This document shows positions 1-10,908 of a DNA stretch of 64,000 nt, one piece after another (the first letter of the stretch is position 1; every line of letters begins with the position of its first letter). The position numbers and the translations under genes are program-made. The stretch is taken from the NCBI GenBank assembly GCA_039602395.1, contig JBCNJP010000006.1, positions 49,875,502 through 49,939,501 on the forward strand. Reading direction: 5' to 3'. This stretch comes from Deinandra increscens subsp. villosa. Its lineage: Eukaryota > Streptophyta > Magnoliopsida > Asterales > Asteraceae. Under the pieces are notes generated by a model. It worked only from the letters and a program-made list of their open reading frames with translations. It did not search any database and was not told the origin of the DNA.

Positions 1-480
1 ATTAGGCCCAATTGACCCCAATTGATTATAATTGGTCTTAAATGAGCCTAATTGATCGTAATTGACCGTAAGTGATCTTCATTGAACCTAACCGAGCCGA
101 ATAGACTATAATTGACCTTCATTGGCCCTAACTCATCCTAACTGAGTGTTCACTGGCCCTCATTGGTACTCATTTGTCATAAATGACCATGGTCGACCTT
201 AATTCAGTCTACTGGTCCTCATTGAGCGTAATTTGTCCCTCAATCGGCCTAATAGACCCTAATTGGTCATATTTGGTCCTCATAAGGGGTCGACATTGAG
301 CAAAATCGACCCTCGTTAATTAGTTATAACTGGTCTTCATCAGTGACCCTAATTGATCCTCATTGACCCAAATTGACCCCAATTTACCCTAATTGGGCCT
401 CGTGGCTTCGTTGGTCCTAATTGGTCCTACTTTATCTTCATTTGTCCTCATCGGTCTTAATCGACCCTAATTGATGTGGA
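1..480. repeat. Degenerate ~10-bp tandem repeat
   Basis: The stretch is built almost entirely from variants of a roughly 10-11 base word such as CCTAATTGAC, CCTCATTGGT and CGTAATTGAC, repeated some 40 times without one exact unit. No ORF crosses it and it stops at about 480, where ordinary AT-rich sequence begins. It looks like an old, heavily mutated minisatellite. The left edge lies outside the window. Confidence 0.7.
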
Positions 481-909
481 TTCAATTAAAATAAATCTTT
501 AATCCTAATAAAGAAATAAAATGATTGCCACATGGCCTTTTTCTAGGGCCTCCACATCATCATGTCCACATGTCAACACTAGATTAAATTAATATATAAA
601 TTTTAAAATAAATTCAATATATTATTTCAACTTTATAAATATAAAATTGAACCTTACATTTAATAAAATTTAAATTTCTAATTAATGTAATGAAACTTCA
701 AATCTTTTAAAATTTCTAAACTTAAATAACTTCAACTAAATGGGCAAACTCCAATAACTTCCCCTGTATCAACTCTTAGGGTTCATTGTGATCCAGAAGA
801 ACTGCCGTTAGTGTAAAACTGCATTTTCGAAAAACAGTTACCCTCTATTTTCTCTCCAGGTTTCTAATTGGCGATTTAAACCTAAACCTTACTCTCTAAT
901 TTCTACCAA
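481..909 (+). other. AT-rich non-coding leader before the extra ORF
   Basis: No ORF of note. AT-rich sequence leads to a short CT-rich tract (about 840-860) and then the ATG at 910. In SIRE-type copia elements the extra ORF follows a non-coding spacer after pol, and this may be the remaining end of such a spacer. No pol, PPT or LTR lies next to it. Confidence 0.4.
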
Positions 910-2433
910 ATGGCACCCAAATTGAATCGAAAGGCTGCATCAAAGGCTACTCAACTGTTCTTCGCCGAACACAATGTTGTAGCGTACTTCGAGAAGTCTG
1001 ATAAGTCAAAGCTATTTGATGAAATGAACGATTTCCTCGAGAAATCCAACACTCATTTTGCTTTAACTGTGAATCCTGTAATATGCAAGCAGAGAATTGC
1101 TGAATTTTGGGACTCAGCCAAAAAATCTGTTGATAGCAACGGGGTTGGTAAAATTGACTCTAGAGTCAATGGGAATGAGATTAGTTTGACTGAAGAAATG
1201 ATACGGAAGCATCTGAAATTCAATGATTCAGGAGGTGATCCTGATTACAAGTCTGAATTGTACTTGAAGACGTACGAAGCAATTGGGTATGGGGGTGACT
1301 TAACTTGTGGGACCATCAAAAAGGGACAACTACCCTATGTTTGGCGATATCTTGCTCATACCATTCTCCACTGCCTGTCTCACAAGAAAACTGCGTGGGA
1401 TGAACTTGCTGCACCTCAATCATCCGCTTTTCATGGATTGGTAAATGGCCTCAATTTTAACTTTTCAAAAATGATATTTGATGGAATGCTGGAAAATCTA
1501 AAACCTAAAAGGATCTTTTACATGTACCCCAGATTCATCCAACATATTCTCAATTGTGAATTTCCAAATCTGCAAATCTATGATCAACATCTTGAACTAA
1601 AATCTTTTACAAGTAAAATATTTTCTAACATGCAAGTGAACAAAACTGTTTTCCTTGGTAAAGACACATCACACCCTATTCCTAAGGCCAGGACTGCTCC
1701 TGAGCAAACTGCTCCTGGTGACAACATTGTTACACCAACAAGTGTTGAGCCCACACCAGACCGACCATCCTCTTCCACTGATATACAAATTCCCACCATT
1801 CCCACCAAAAGGAAGAGGATGTCCACATCAAAAACCACACCCAAAAATACCACACGCACTCCACAATCACCCAGAAGGAAGAGGACTAGGTCTCCTTTAC
1901 CTAGACCCTCCACAGGACTACCTCAGAATGAGGGTGGTATATCACCTAGGCCACGTGAAGTAGATTCCCCAACCCTTATTGCAGGGAATATACTGCTGGA
2001 CTTGGTTCAATCACCCAACCGACATTCTGGTGATAAGAGTGACTTGCAGTAGTGATGAAGCAAGTCAGGTGGAAAGGGCTGACACTACTCATGAAGTCCC
2101 ACTGGACCCTGAGGACAGTGCCAACATCATTAAGACCCAATCCACGGAAACTGTTTCTGTCAGGGAACCTATTCAGGAACCTTTGATTGACAACAGGAAT
2201 CCCAGGTGCCAAGAAACCATGGGTGCTGAGCATGAACAAGGTCGGCTTGTTTGCTCTTCTTTGCTCAAAGATACTGGAAACACACCAGTTGAGAGCAGCA
2301 TGACACATACTGAATTGACGGTTCGATGTACAAAACTTGAAAATGAATTGGCAGCTCTTCGTGCAATTGTGAGAGCTCAAAGAGAAGAAATTGAACGGTT
2401 GAAGGCAGGACAATCTGTGAAAGCCACTGATAG

Positions 2434-2513
2434 GTAAGGTTGTCAACCATGCATACGTTGAAATGAAATTCACATGCAAAACTAGATTTAATTCAAAATA
2501 GGATCTTGCACAG
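2434..2513 (+). other. Apparent 80-bp intron in the extra ORF
   Basis: The donor G|GTAAGG follows the codon start AG at 2433 and the acceptor TTGCACAG ends at 2513. Removing these 80 bases completes an AGG codon and moves the reading frame of 2042-2433 into that of 2514-3264, where otherwise a TAA (inside the donor) would end it. The intron is AT-rich. It is inferred from sequence only. Confidence 0.55.
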
Positions 2514-2526
2514 GGTCTCTTCCTCA

Positions 2527-2815
2527 GATGTTGATGAAGTTGAACAAGTTGATCCGGTGGAACAACTTCATCCGGAGGAAGAAGGCCATGTTGATCCGGT
2601 TGAACAGGTTGATCCGGTTGAACAACTTCATCCGGAGGAAGAAGGCCATGTTGATCCGGTTGAACAGGTTGATCCGGTTGAACAACTTCATCCGGAGGAA
2701 GGCCATGTTGATCAGGTTAAACTGGTTGATCCGGTTGAACAACTTCATCCGGAGGAAGAAGGCCATGTTGATCAGGTTGAACTAGTTGATCCGGTTGAAC
2801 AACTTCATCAGGTGC
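2527..2815 (+). repeat. 60-bp tandem repeat inside the extra ORF
   Basis: About four and a half copies of a 60-bp unit (one is 57 bp) encode the 20-residue motif GHVDPVEQVDPVEQLHPEEE with small changes (DQVKL, DQVEL). Each unit itself contains a half-unit duplication of VDPVEQ. Two copies (lines beginning 2581 and 2641) are identical, so the array expanded recently compared with the decayed frame around it. Because the unit is a multiple of three, several other frames also stay open; those ORFs are shadows. Confidence 0.9.
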
Positions 2816-5108
2816 AAGTGACTGCTGATAATCAGATTATCACAAGCGTGATGAGTGATCTGCAAACCACAAATGTGGATATAGCTCCTGAAGCTCTATC
2901 TTTCATGAGAAAAATGATGATTAGGAATACTCTTAACTGCACTTGGTTTAGGAGTGCTCCATCTCTGCCCACCATTCCTCTTTTAAAGCCTAGTGCTCCA
3001 TCTCTGCCCATCATTCCTGTTTTAAAGCCAATCACTGCTGAGGAAATTCCTGAGCAAGTTATCTCGGAAGCCAGTCCCAATGCTGCAACTTCACTTCATG
3101 AGTCTCCAAAACCTGCTGATGATGATTCTCTTGATGAGAGAAGTATCTCTGGTTTCACTAACATGGAGGATGATGATAATCTGAGCACAGGAGGTCAGAG
3201 AGAAGACATGGACCCTGTTACAAAGGCTCTGTTGGATCAGTATGAAAAGGAGAATGCTGAGATATGAAAGAAGTTCCAAGAACAGAAGGAAATTGCAGAG
3301 TTTGAAGAACAGAAACGATTACTCTTAGAAGAAGGTATTTATGAGTATGTCATCAACAATGCAGACCTAATGTTCTTCACCAATGAAGCAAGGAGAAGAT
3401 CTGATCTGTACATATAAGAAAGAATTGCCAAAGCCGAAAAGAAAGGTCTTTCAGACAGAGTTGAGATGTACAGAAAGCTCTTATGTAATGAGTATAGGAT
3501 CATTCGGATGAAGAGAAATGAAGATAACAAAATTTTCCTAGGTCAGTTCAGTGTAATGCTCAAAAGCAAGGAGTGTTTCACTGATGCATGGGTTGATGAT
3601 ATGAAGGGTGATGACTTGATCAAGTGGATGTACATGATCCTAGTCATCAGAGCTGATAAAGCCAAGGAGATGAATGTAAATAGATTTGTTGATAGCTCTT
3701 TAGAACATGATCAACAAGAGAAGCAAGGTACTAGATATCAAACTCTATCTGAGGAGGATGACTTGCTGATTCATAAATGGTACTTCAAGGAAATCATGAT
3801 GGAGGACCCAAAAATAATCAACTCTTGCAAATTGCCAAGGCTGAGAAAAGACTATGATGCTATCAGGAAGAGCCAAATTGAAAAGGAAAGAGTTACTGGT
3901 GTGAAAAGGCCACCAGGTATGCATGCTCTGTTTGACTCCATACATCCTGAAGGTATCAGCTACCTCAAAGAAAAGAAGAGTAAAGCTCATGTGCAAACTA
4001 CTCGGCAAAAGAAGCCAAAGATCAACATTATCAAGGAAATGTTTGACACTGTCTCTGATCCTCATCTCTCATCATCTCAACCCTCCATCACAGTCTCACA
4101 ACCGACTGCTCCCTCATTACCAGGTGCATTTTCTGGTCTAAACAGAACTCTAGCCTCACAGCAACCCAGAAAAAACCCTGCTGCTAGAACTAGTAGACCA
4201 GAAAAAATCCTAAACCTGTAAAATTAAAGCCTATTCCACCAAAGTTTAGAGCAGATAACTTCACATCCATTGTACCACATCCTCACCTAAACAAACCCCG
4301 AAAACCCTCATCTCCACCCAAGTCACCAGAAAAACCACCCACCAAGAGAATGAAGTCAATGGCTAGGAAGGGAAAAGGAAAAGTGATCAATGAGGAGGAT
4401 GAATACAGAGATGTCCATGCTGAAAGGAGAAGAATCATCTCCTGGAGGTATGATGATGAAGCGAAAGTATACCTGTTCACAACCAGTTCATGTGAGGTAC
4501 TAAAGTTTACAGCTGAAGAAGCTATGTGCAACCTCACTGACCATGAGTTGGGTGATGTTAGACAGTCACGTGTTGATATGAAGGGTGCGTGTTCACAAGA
4601 GGAATCCTTAATGCTGATGATAAGGATGTATTTGGATGAGTTATACGGGGAAGTAGACGAAGCCACACAACGCAGCATTGACAATCCTGTTTCGACACTT
4701 GAAGTTGATAAGGATGGAAATTTGGTAGTCTATAGAGCTGATGGGTCATTCACAACGCATAGTACAGTCCCAGATCCAGAATGGAGCCAGGATGACAAAG
4801 ACCGAATCCATTTAATAATGACAAGTAACAGGCTTCATCAGGTTTTTATTCAGAGAAAAAGGGTGACCAACTGGGAGTATAAGAAAGACACAAACATGTA
4901 TCACATTTTCACCAGTGAAGGTGAGACAATTAGAAGCTTACAGGATGCTCTAAATGGGCTTTCTGAAGATGAGATACGAGATATTGTCAGGATTGGTGAT
5001 ACTGAGAGCAGAATAATGACACGGACCTTTCATGAAAGTCTCCTATGTAAGAAGGCCAAATTTCGGTTACAAGCTATTGAAGAGGAGAACAAGATGGGAA
5101 CCGGATGA

Positions 5109-5851
5109 ACTTGGCTGGAAGAAGAGTTGATCCCTGTATTTGTGTACAATTGCATAAGTTGTTCCAGTTTGTATGTTAACATGATAGTTGTTACAGTTTT
5201 ATTCATACACTTTTCATCTGTAATTAATAACATACACATTTTCAATGAATCATAGCAGACCTCCATTTTACTCATAACTATGATCTTACATGAAGGATAT
5301 ATTCATATGCTATGTTAGTGTAGTATATGTTGGCATTTTGATATGGTGGATGAGATGATATATAAACAGGATAAATTTTACTTCTTAAGTAAATTGGAAG
5401 AAGAGAAAACCGGATGAACTACAATTCTTCAGGAAGAAGAGTTCATGAGGATTGAGAGAAGATGAACTAGAGTTCTTAAGGATGAACCGGATAAACTAGA
5501 GTTCTAAAGTTCTTCAGGATGGTTAACCAGTTTTCTTCTATTATAAATACATACACATTTTCAATGAATCATAGCAGACTCCATTTTACTCATAACTGTG
5601 ATCTTACATGAAGTATATATTCATATGTTATGTTAGTATATGTTGGCATTTTGATATGGTTGGATGAGATGATTTATAAACAGGATAAATCTTACTTCTA
5701 AATTGGATAAAATCACATCAGTTGACTGTAAAATCTACTTGCAACAATCAAATTTAGAATAAAATCAACTTAAATGATTGAGATAAAATCTGTCTATATA
5801 ATTAATGGTGTTAACCAAAACAAAACATGAGGAAGAGCTTACAAAAACTTT
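5109..5851. repeat. Non-coding tail with a ~160-bp direct repeat
   Basis: Two imperfect copies of one segment, about 5231-5395 and 5549-5706, both start with CATACACATTTTCAATGAAT and end with the words AAACAGGATAAAT and ACTTCT. Between them, at 5395-5525, lies a cluster of short words of the form GATGAACTAGAGTTCTT/GGAAGAAGAG. No ORF. This may be the 3' untranslated part of the element that owned the extra ORF, but I see no polypurine tract followed by an LTR. Confidence 0.75.
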
Positions 5852-5873
5852 CATATATATATATATATATATT
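5852..5873. repeat. (TA)n microsatellite
   Basis: A pure TA run of about 22 bases between the direct-repeat tail and the reverse-strand ORF. Confidence 0.95.
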
Positions 5874-5926
5874 GATCTTTATACAAAGATTTTCATCAGA
5901 TCCTATACAAAAATCTATCTAACTAG

Positions 5927-6335
5927 CTAAGACCTAGCATCCGACATATAGTCTTCATCATCCAAGAAGCTAATGCTGCTGCTACTGTCATTAGGAAACA
6001 GCTTTTGACCAGGGGGTTTTCTCGGTCCCAACTCGGAGGTTCTGTAGGTGGAATCCCTGTTCCGGATTAAAAACATATCCAGCTCTCTCTCCCCCTCTGG
6101 TCCCTGGAGATGAATTTTCATATCCCTTACAATTTCGGGAGTGATGAAATCAGCGTACTGAAGCCCGTATTTGATGGACAGAGGCGGGATCCTCCAGTAA
6201 ATGAGGAAATACCCAACCGATGTGTGGTTTAGGTATTGCACCATTTGATCCAGATCATTACAATCAAATTTGCGAATGTCGACATAGTCGACATAATCTA
6301 CCTTTCCCTTCCACACTTCGTGGCCGGTGGCATTC
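5927..6335 (-). pseudogene. Reverse-strand ORF fragment, PB1-like, truncated by Gypsy-A LTR
   Basis: The frame ends at 5927 and is open without a stop from the Gypsy-A LTR boundary at 6335, so its start was probably removed by that insertion; the ATG at 6316 is internal. The visible 130-odd residues run from a VDYVDIRKFD segment through DLDQMVQYL, an aromatic IYWRIPP stretch, GLQYADFITPEIVRDM and an acidic tail. The order (D-x-D, L-x-x-MV-x-x-L, aromatic pair, proline, GL, D-x-x-x-M, then a hydrophobic strand) resembles the PB1-like N-terminal domain found in many plant MULE-type transposase ORFs. I recognise the pattern only loosely. It could equally be another element's accessory protein. 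Confidence 0.4.
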
Positions 6336-6514
6336 TGATGTGTGTGGTTTTGGACACGAAATAATAACGGGTTTTGGGGTCGAAATTAGCGAATTGAGAT
6401 TGAAAATGTTAAAATATATGAAATTCTGATAAATATCATGAGTTTGCAGGAAAAATCGAGCTTGGTGCGGAAAACGAGGAAAGAAATGGAAAAATTCAAG
6501 AAGCTGAAAAACCT

Positions 6515-6775
6515 CACGGCTTGCAAGCTGTGAGACCCCCTGTCACGGCCTGTAAGCCGTGAGGACCCTTGTCACACCCTGTGAGCACTGAAGCCAGGCT
6601 GTGAGAGGCCCTGTCATGGCCATGACAGCCCTGTCTAGGCCGTGAGACCCACTGTCACGGCCTACAAGCCGTGACCGACACCCAGGTAACCCCCTGCAGG
6701 CCGTGACCGACATCAGAATGGGCCAGAAGACACGTCATGGCCTGCCCAGGCCGTGAGAGGCCCTGTCACGGCTAT
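6515..6775. repeat. CACGGC...GCCGTG hairpin cluster in the LTR
   Basis: At least nine copies or variants of the words CACGGCC and GGCCGTGA face each other at short spacing, as in CACGGCCTGTAAGCCGTG near 6543 and a near copy at 6657. Each pair can fold as a small hairpin. Much richer in G+C than the DNA on either side. It lies just upstream of the LTR TATA box, that is, in the U3 promoter region. Confidence 0.8.
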
Positions 6776-6816
6776 GACCAGGTGATCCCCGTATGGAAAC
6801 TTCAAAATTCGACCCC

Positions 6817-6825
6817 TATAAATAG
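6817..6825 (+). promoter_or_regulatory. TATA box of Gypsy-A LTR
   Basis: TATAAATAG lies downstream of the hairpin cluster and is followed by AG-rich leader sequence. It is the best TATA match in the LTR and the likely U3/R promoter. Confidence 0.65.
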
Positions 6826-8093
6826 AGGAGCCATTTCCACCATTCAACACACCTTGGAGAGCAGAAAAAAAGGCTAGAGAAAGCCCTCGTTGAAGCCCTT
6901 TGAAGATTTGAAGCCTTCGACGAGTCGGAAATTAGCGTTTTTCATCCTTTCGAGCTACGATTTGGTATTGTATTTATATTTTAGCCATGAATTCTTGTTT
7001 AGATCTGATTTGTTCTTGTTTAAACATTAACATGGTGGGCTAAACTCATCGTATCGCTTAGGCGAGGCGAATCCAACCATGGTTTGACTTTGATTTTGTA
7101 TCGGTTTTGCTTATATCTTGCATTTATGAAGTAGACGTTATTATTGCTTTGATTTTGGTTGATGAATTGAATTCCTTTATTGTGTCTAGTAATCTCTGGT
7201 CTTATGGAACCCTAACCCTAGCTTGCAAAGCCAACTATCGTTAGGAGACTATTGTATAGCCGAACAACAGAACCTGCGGCGTACGCGTGAACTAGAAATA
7301 GTCACGATCATCAGGGAAACCCTAGAATTCGATTAGGAGTCCACCATAGAGTTTGAGTGAGAAATCACCTTACCCTTAGCTAGTAGATACCCTTGCCATT
7401 GTCAAGTAGTCAAGCATTCACCGATAACTCGGGTCTGTTCCTGCTTAGTTGTGTCTAGGATCTACTAGGTCAACCTATCAACCCAATTGTAACCGCTTCA
7501 CAACTCTAGGACCGTTAGGGCCAGACCTATCCTAACCCTTCGACCAGTTGTGAGTTGAGCCACCGATAACTCGGGACCCAGCCTAGGGCACTTCATAAAA
7601 CCGCAACCTTATCAGTACTTCACCATGGACCAGTAGTAACCGTCTAGGGCGTGTCTATAACCCTAACCGTGAACCTATCCATAGGAGCTAGGTAAGCCTT
7701 GTCTTAGGACCCTAGTTCACCTCAGAGATAAGTAGTAACGCATTACCGATACACCTGTCAAACCTAAGTTGGAGGAGCCATGCCTAAGTGATCACTTTAC
7801 CGAACTCTGTTTTTCCAAACAACATTTTAATTACTGTCATTTTCAGTTTCCTAAATTAAAATCAATTTCAAAATAAAACCAAAAACTGGCTGAATTATAA
7901 ATTGACTGTTTTCAACAAGTTCGTGTCCCCGAGGTTCGACAACCCGGTGTTTACCAATACTGTGCTACGCACGATAGGTATACTTGCCTTAGTGTGTTGG
8001 TATAGTCCCCTGGTGAATAACCAGTTTATAAATTTAAAATTTGATAGTGTAGAACCCCACTTTTTATATACACTTTCACACACATCAAGTTTT

Positions 8094-8111
8094 TGGCGCC
8101 GTTGCCGGGGA
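8094..8111 (+). other. Primer binding site, tRNA-Asp type
   Basis: TGGCGCCGTTGCCGGGGA begins six bases after the LTR end. It is the sequence expected to pair with the 3' end of plant tRNA-Asp, the usual primer of Athila-type gypsy elements. Confidence 0.9.
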
Positions 8112-8271
8112 CGCGGTAACGTTTTAAATAGTCAAAATTTGTAGTTTAGCCAAAATTTCTAATCCTGCAACGCGCTGGTGTACGCGACGAAGTTCTCAAT
8201 CTGAGCTACTTATACCTTTCGACGAACCTGAACGAGAGTTTCGACGCAGACGTCAGCAGCAGAGGCAACCG

Positions 8272-10908
8272 ATGGGCGACGCAAATCCGCCACGACGAAC
8301 ACTGTCATCCTACACGAAGCCGAGCTTGGCGGGAGCAAGCCCGAGCATCGCTGTAACCGCTGGGAATGAGTCATACACCATCCCACCTCAGGTCATCACA
8401 ATGATCAAGAACTCAATCCAATTCGATGGATTGACAGACGAAGACCCCAACGCGCATATCCGGGCCTTCATTGAGGTGTGCGACACATTCAAGCTCCCAG
8501 GCCTGAGCGGTGATGCAGCCAAGCTACGCCTGTTCCCGTTCTCTCTCCGATCAAAAGCCAAGGCGTGGCTCGATGGACAACCTGCTGGTTCGATCACCAC
8601 CTGGAGCGACCTAGCAGAGAAGTTCCTCTACCGATTCTTCCCTCCTGGCAAGACAGCGAAGCTGCGACTGAAGATCTACGCGTATCAGCAGGACCACGGA
8701 GAATCGTTCTTTGAAACTTGGGAGCGTTTCAAGGAACTACTGAGAAAATGTCCTAACCACGGGTTGGAGCAATATCAGCAGATCCAAACCTTCTACAATG
8801 GGCTCAGCCCACAAACCCGTCAGTTAGTTGACATTACTGCTGGAGGAGCACTCGGCGAGAAGACTGCTGAAGAGGCCGAGACATTACTGGAAGAAATGGC
8901 TCTAAATGGCTACCAATACCCCTCTATCCGAAGCAGTGTTCCACTCAAAGCAAGGGTGCATCAGGTGAGTCAAGACACAATGGTGGCCGCCCAGCTCGAG
9001 GCATTATCAAAGAAGTTCGACACTCTTTGCCAAGTGGTCTTGCCACAGAAGAAGGAGCCACAGGAGTGCGAGATATGCGGAGAATCGCATAGCACTGCCA
9101 GCTGCCCGCACAACACAGAGACGGTCGATTTCGTGGGTCAAGGACAGAGAGGTCCAGTTTATGGGGATAGCTACAACTCCTCCTGGAAGAATCATGCAGG
9201 GTTCAGCTACAAGAACCAGGCAGGAAGCTCAAACCCACCAGGGTTTGCAGCCAAACCTCAACAGCCCCAAGGACAGGAACGAGAACCCACGATGCGAGAG
9301 ATGATGACAGAATTGTACTCCTACACAAAGAAAAGGGATCAAGAAATCAGCTCTCAGTTCCAAAAACACGACCAGGAGATGGCAAAGATCAACCAGCAAC
9401 TGCAGAATCAACTGGCATCCCAGAAGGCACTCGAGCGTCAAGTGGGTCAAATAGTGCAGACACTCTCAGGGAGACCACAAGGAGGGCTGCCATCAAATAC
9501 TGAAGGAAACCCTAAGGGGTTCACAAATGCAGTCACGACACGAAGCGGCAAGACGACTCAAGAAACACCAGTGACTAAAGACACGCTTGCAGAGGACCCA
9601 AAAGAGGCCACCGAGGATGCACCTGAATCAGAAGAACCACAGGCCCCAGCAGCAAAGCCAAAGCAAAGGGAGTATAAGCCTAGGATACCATATCCTGAGA
9701 GGCTTGAGAAGGAAAAGATGGAAGAGCAGCATGGTAAATTCCTTTCATTATTCAAGCAACTCCACATCAACCTTCCTTTCGTGGAAGCTCTGGCATCAAT
9801 GCCCAAATATGCCAAGTTCCTGAAAGATCTTCTTAGCAATAAGAAGAAACTTGAAGAGCTATCCACAGTAACTCTCGATGAACAATGCTCCGCAGTTCTC
9901 CAACAGAAGTTACCTGCAAAGATGCGAGACCCAGGGAGTTTCACAATTCCCTGCCTAATAGGTAACACATTAATTTGTAACGCCCTGGCTGATTTGGGAG
10001 CTAGTATTAATCTTATGCCATATTCAGTCTACAAGAGACTGGACCTGGGGGAACCCACGCCTACTCGCATGACACTTCAGCTAGCTGATCGATCAGTGAA
10101 GTACCCCAGGGGCATAGTGGAGAACATGTTGGTGAAAGTGGGCAATTTCGTCTTTCCTGTCGACTTCGTCATCCTGGACATGGACGAGGATGAGCATATT
10201 CCGCTGATATTAGGAAGGCCATTTTTTGCCATCTCTCGTGCCATAGTCGACGTATATGATGGAAAGCTCACACTTCGAATGGGAAATCAATCCGTCACTC
10301 TCAACATCCACGATTCTATGAAACGCCCAGCCAGTCAGGATGACACTTGCTATTTCCTCGACTCTATCATGACCACCGTTGGCAGCATGCTACATAATAT
10401 TTGTGGCAAGAATCAAGAAGACTCCCAGACCCTCAACAACGTTTATCAAGAAGTGGAGATGGTAGCAGCAGTCAATTTCAACGAGGAAGCAGAATCAGGA
10501 CAAGAGCACAAGGAGACAGTCGTAGAGGAGGCACCATTCGAGCTAAAACCACTCCCATCGCATTTGGAGTATGCCTTCCTTGACGACCAAGGTAAGCGGC
10601 CTGTGATTATAGCCTCCCACCTCAAAGACGATCAAAAGCAAAATCTTCTAGAGGTTCTGAATAAGCATCAGCAAGCCATCGCCTGGAAAATATCAGACAT
10701 TAAAGGGATTAATCCAGCCTTCTGCACTCACAAGATTCTGATGGAAGAAGATTTCAAACCGGTGGCACAACATCAACGGAGATTGAATCCTAACATGCAG
10801 GAGGTCGTGAAGAAAGAAGTTATCAAGCTCATGGACGCAGGACTCATCTACCCGATCTCAGACTCTAAATGGGTGAGTCCGGTACAAGTCGTGCCTAAAA
10901 ATGGGGAG
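8272..10908 (+). pseudogene. Gypsy-A gag-protease-RT N-terminus (Athila type), 3' truncated
   Basis: About 879 residues of uninterrupted polyprotein. Gag: residues ~45-240 contain the Retrotrans_gag pattern (AKAWLDGQP, TTWSDLAEKFLYRFFP, FYNGLSPQTR). A variant zinc knuckle CEICGESHSTASC follows near residue 264. A Gln-rich coiled linker spans ~350-400. Protease: catalytic DLGASINLMP near 580 and flap/ILGRPFF near 640. The reverse transcriptase starts near 770 and includes GLIYPISDSKWVSPVQVVPKNG, where homology stops; the catalytic YxDD, RNase H and integrase are missing. The start at 8272 is the first ATG fitting the gag N-terminus, ~160 bp after the PBS. The frame continues directly into hAT sequence (next entry), so the 1075-residue ORF at 8272-11499 is a chimera, not one natural protein. 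Confidence 0.85.

Larger units (their letters stand above)
910..5108 (+). pseudogene. Extra (env-like) ORF of a SIRE/Maximus-type copia element, decayed
   Basis: Not a host gene as far as I can see. It reads as one long protein in pieces: 910-2052, 2042-2433, 2514-4218 and about 4203-5108. The N-terminal ~250 residues contain a pattern (IFYMYPRFIQ, FNFSKMIFDGML) shared with the extra ORF of Copia-B at 18159-15472. Then follow a Pro/Ser/Thr-rich basic linker, a short coiled coil (about 2320-2405, LENELAALRAIV), a 60-bp tandem repeat encoding acidic DPVEQLHPEEE units, and a C-terminal domain beginning near ISWRYDDEAKVYLF. Breaks seen: a one-base gain near 2043-2045, an apparent intron at 2434-2513, stops at 3265 (TGA) and 3415 (TAA), and a one-base loss in the A-run at 4202-4207. 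The function of such ORFs is unknown; 'env-like' is only the literature label. No gag-pol of its own adjoins it, so it is an orphan fragment. Confidence 0.65.
6336..8087 (+). mobile_element. 5' LTR of Athila-like Ty3/gypsy element (Gypsy-A)
   Basis: The LTR starts TGATGTGTGTG and ends CACACACATCA, an inverted pair, directly followed by a tRNA-Asp-type primer binding site at 8094. Length 1752 bp, usual for the Athila/Tat branch. It contains a GC-rich hairpin cluster (about 6515-6775), a TATA box at 6817-6825 and a long non-coding R/U5 part. No matching 3' LTR is present in the window, so the element is truncated on the right. Confidence 0.85.

Noticed and set aside
1584..1913. 109-codon reverse-strand ORF
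   Set aside because: Shadow of the Pro/Ser/Thr-rich linker of the extra ORF on the other strand.
2524..2785. Repetitive ORFs in other frames over the 60-bp repeat
   Set aside because: A repeat unit divisible by three keeps all stop-free frames open. Only the acidic frame joins the rest of the extra ORF.
2527..2815. CRISPR-like regular repeat
   Set aside because: Direct tandem units without spacers, in plant DNA. It is a coding minisatellite.
6336..8087. Whether the hairpin words could be a tRNA or rRNA piece
   Set aside because: No cloverleaf, anticodon arm or conserved tRNA/rRNA box. The words are simple inverted repeats inside an LTR.
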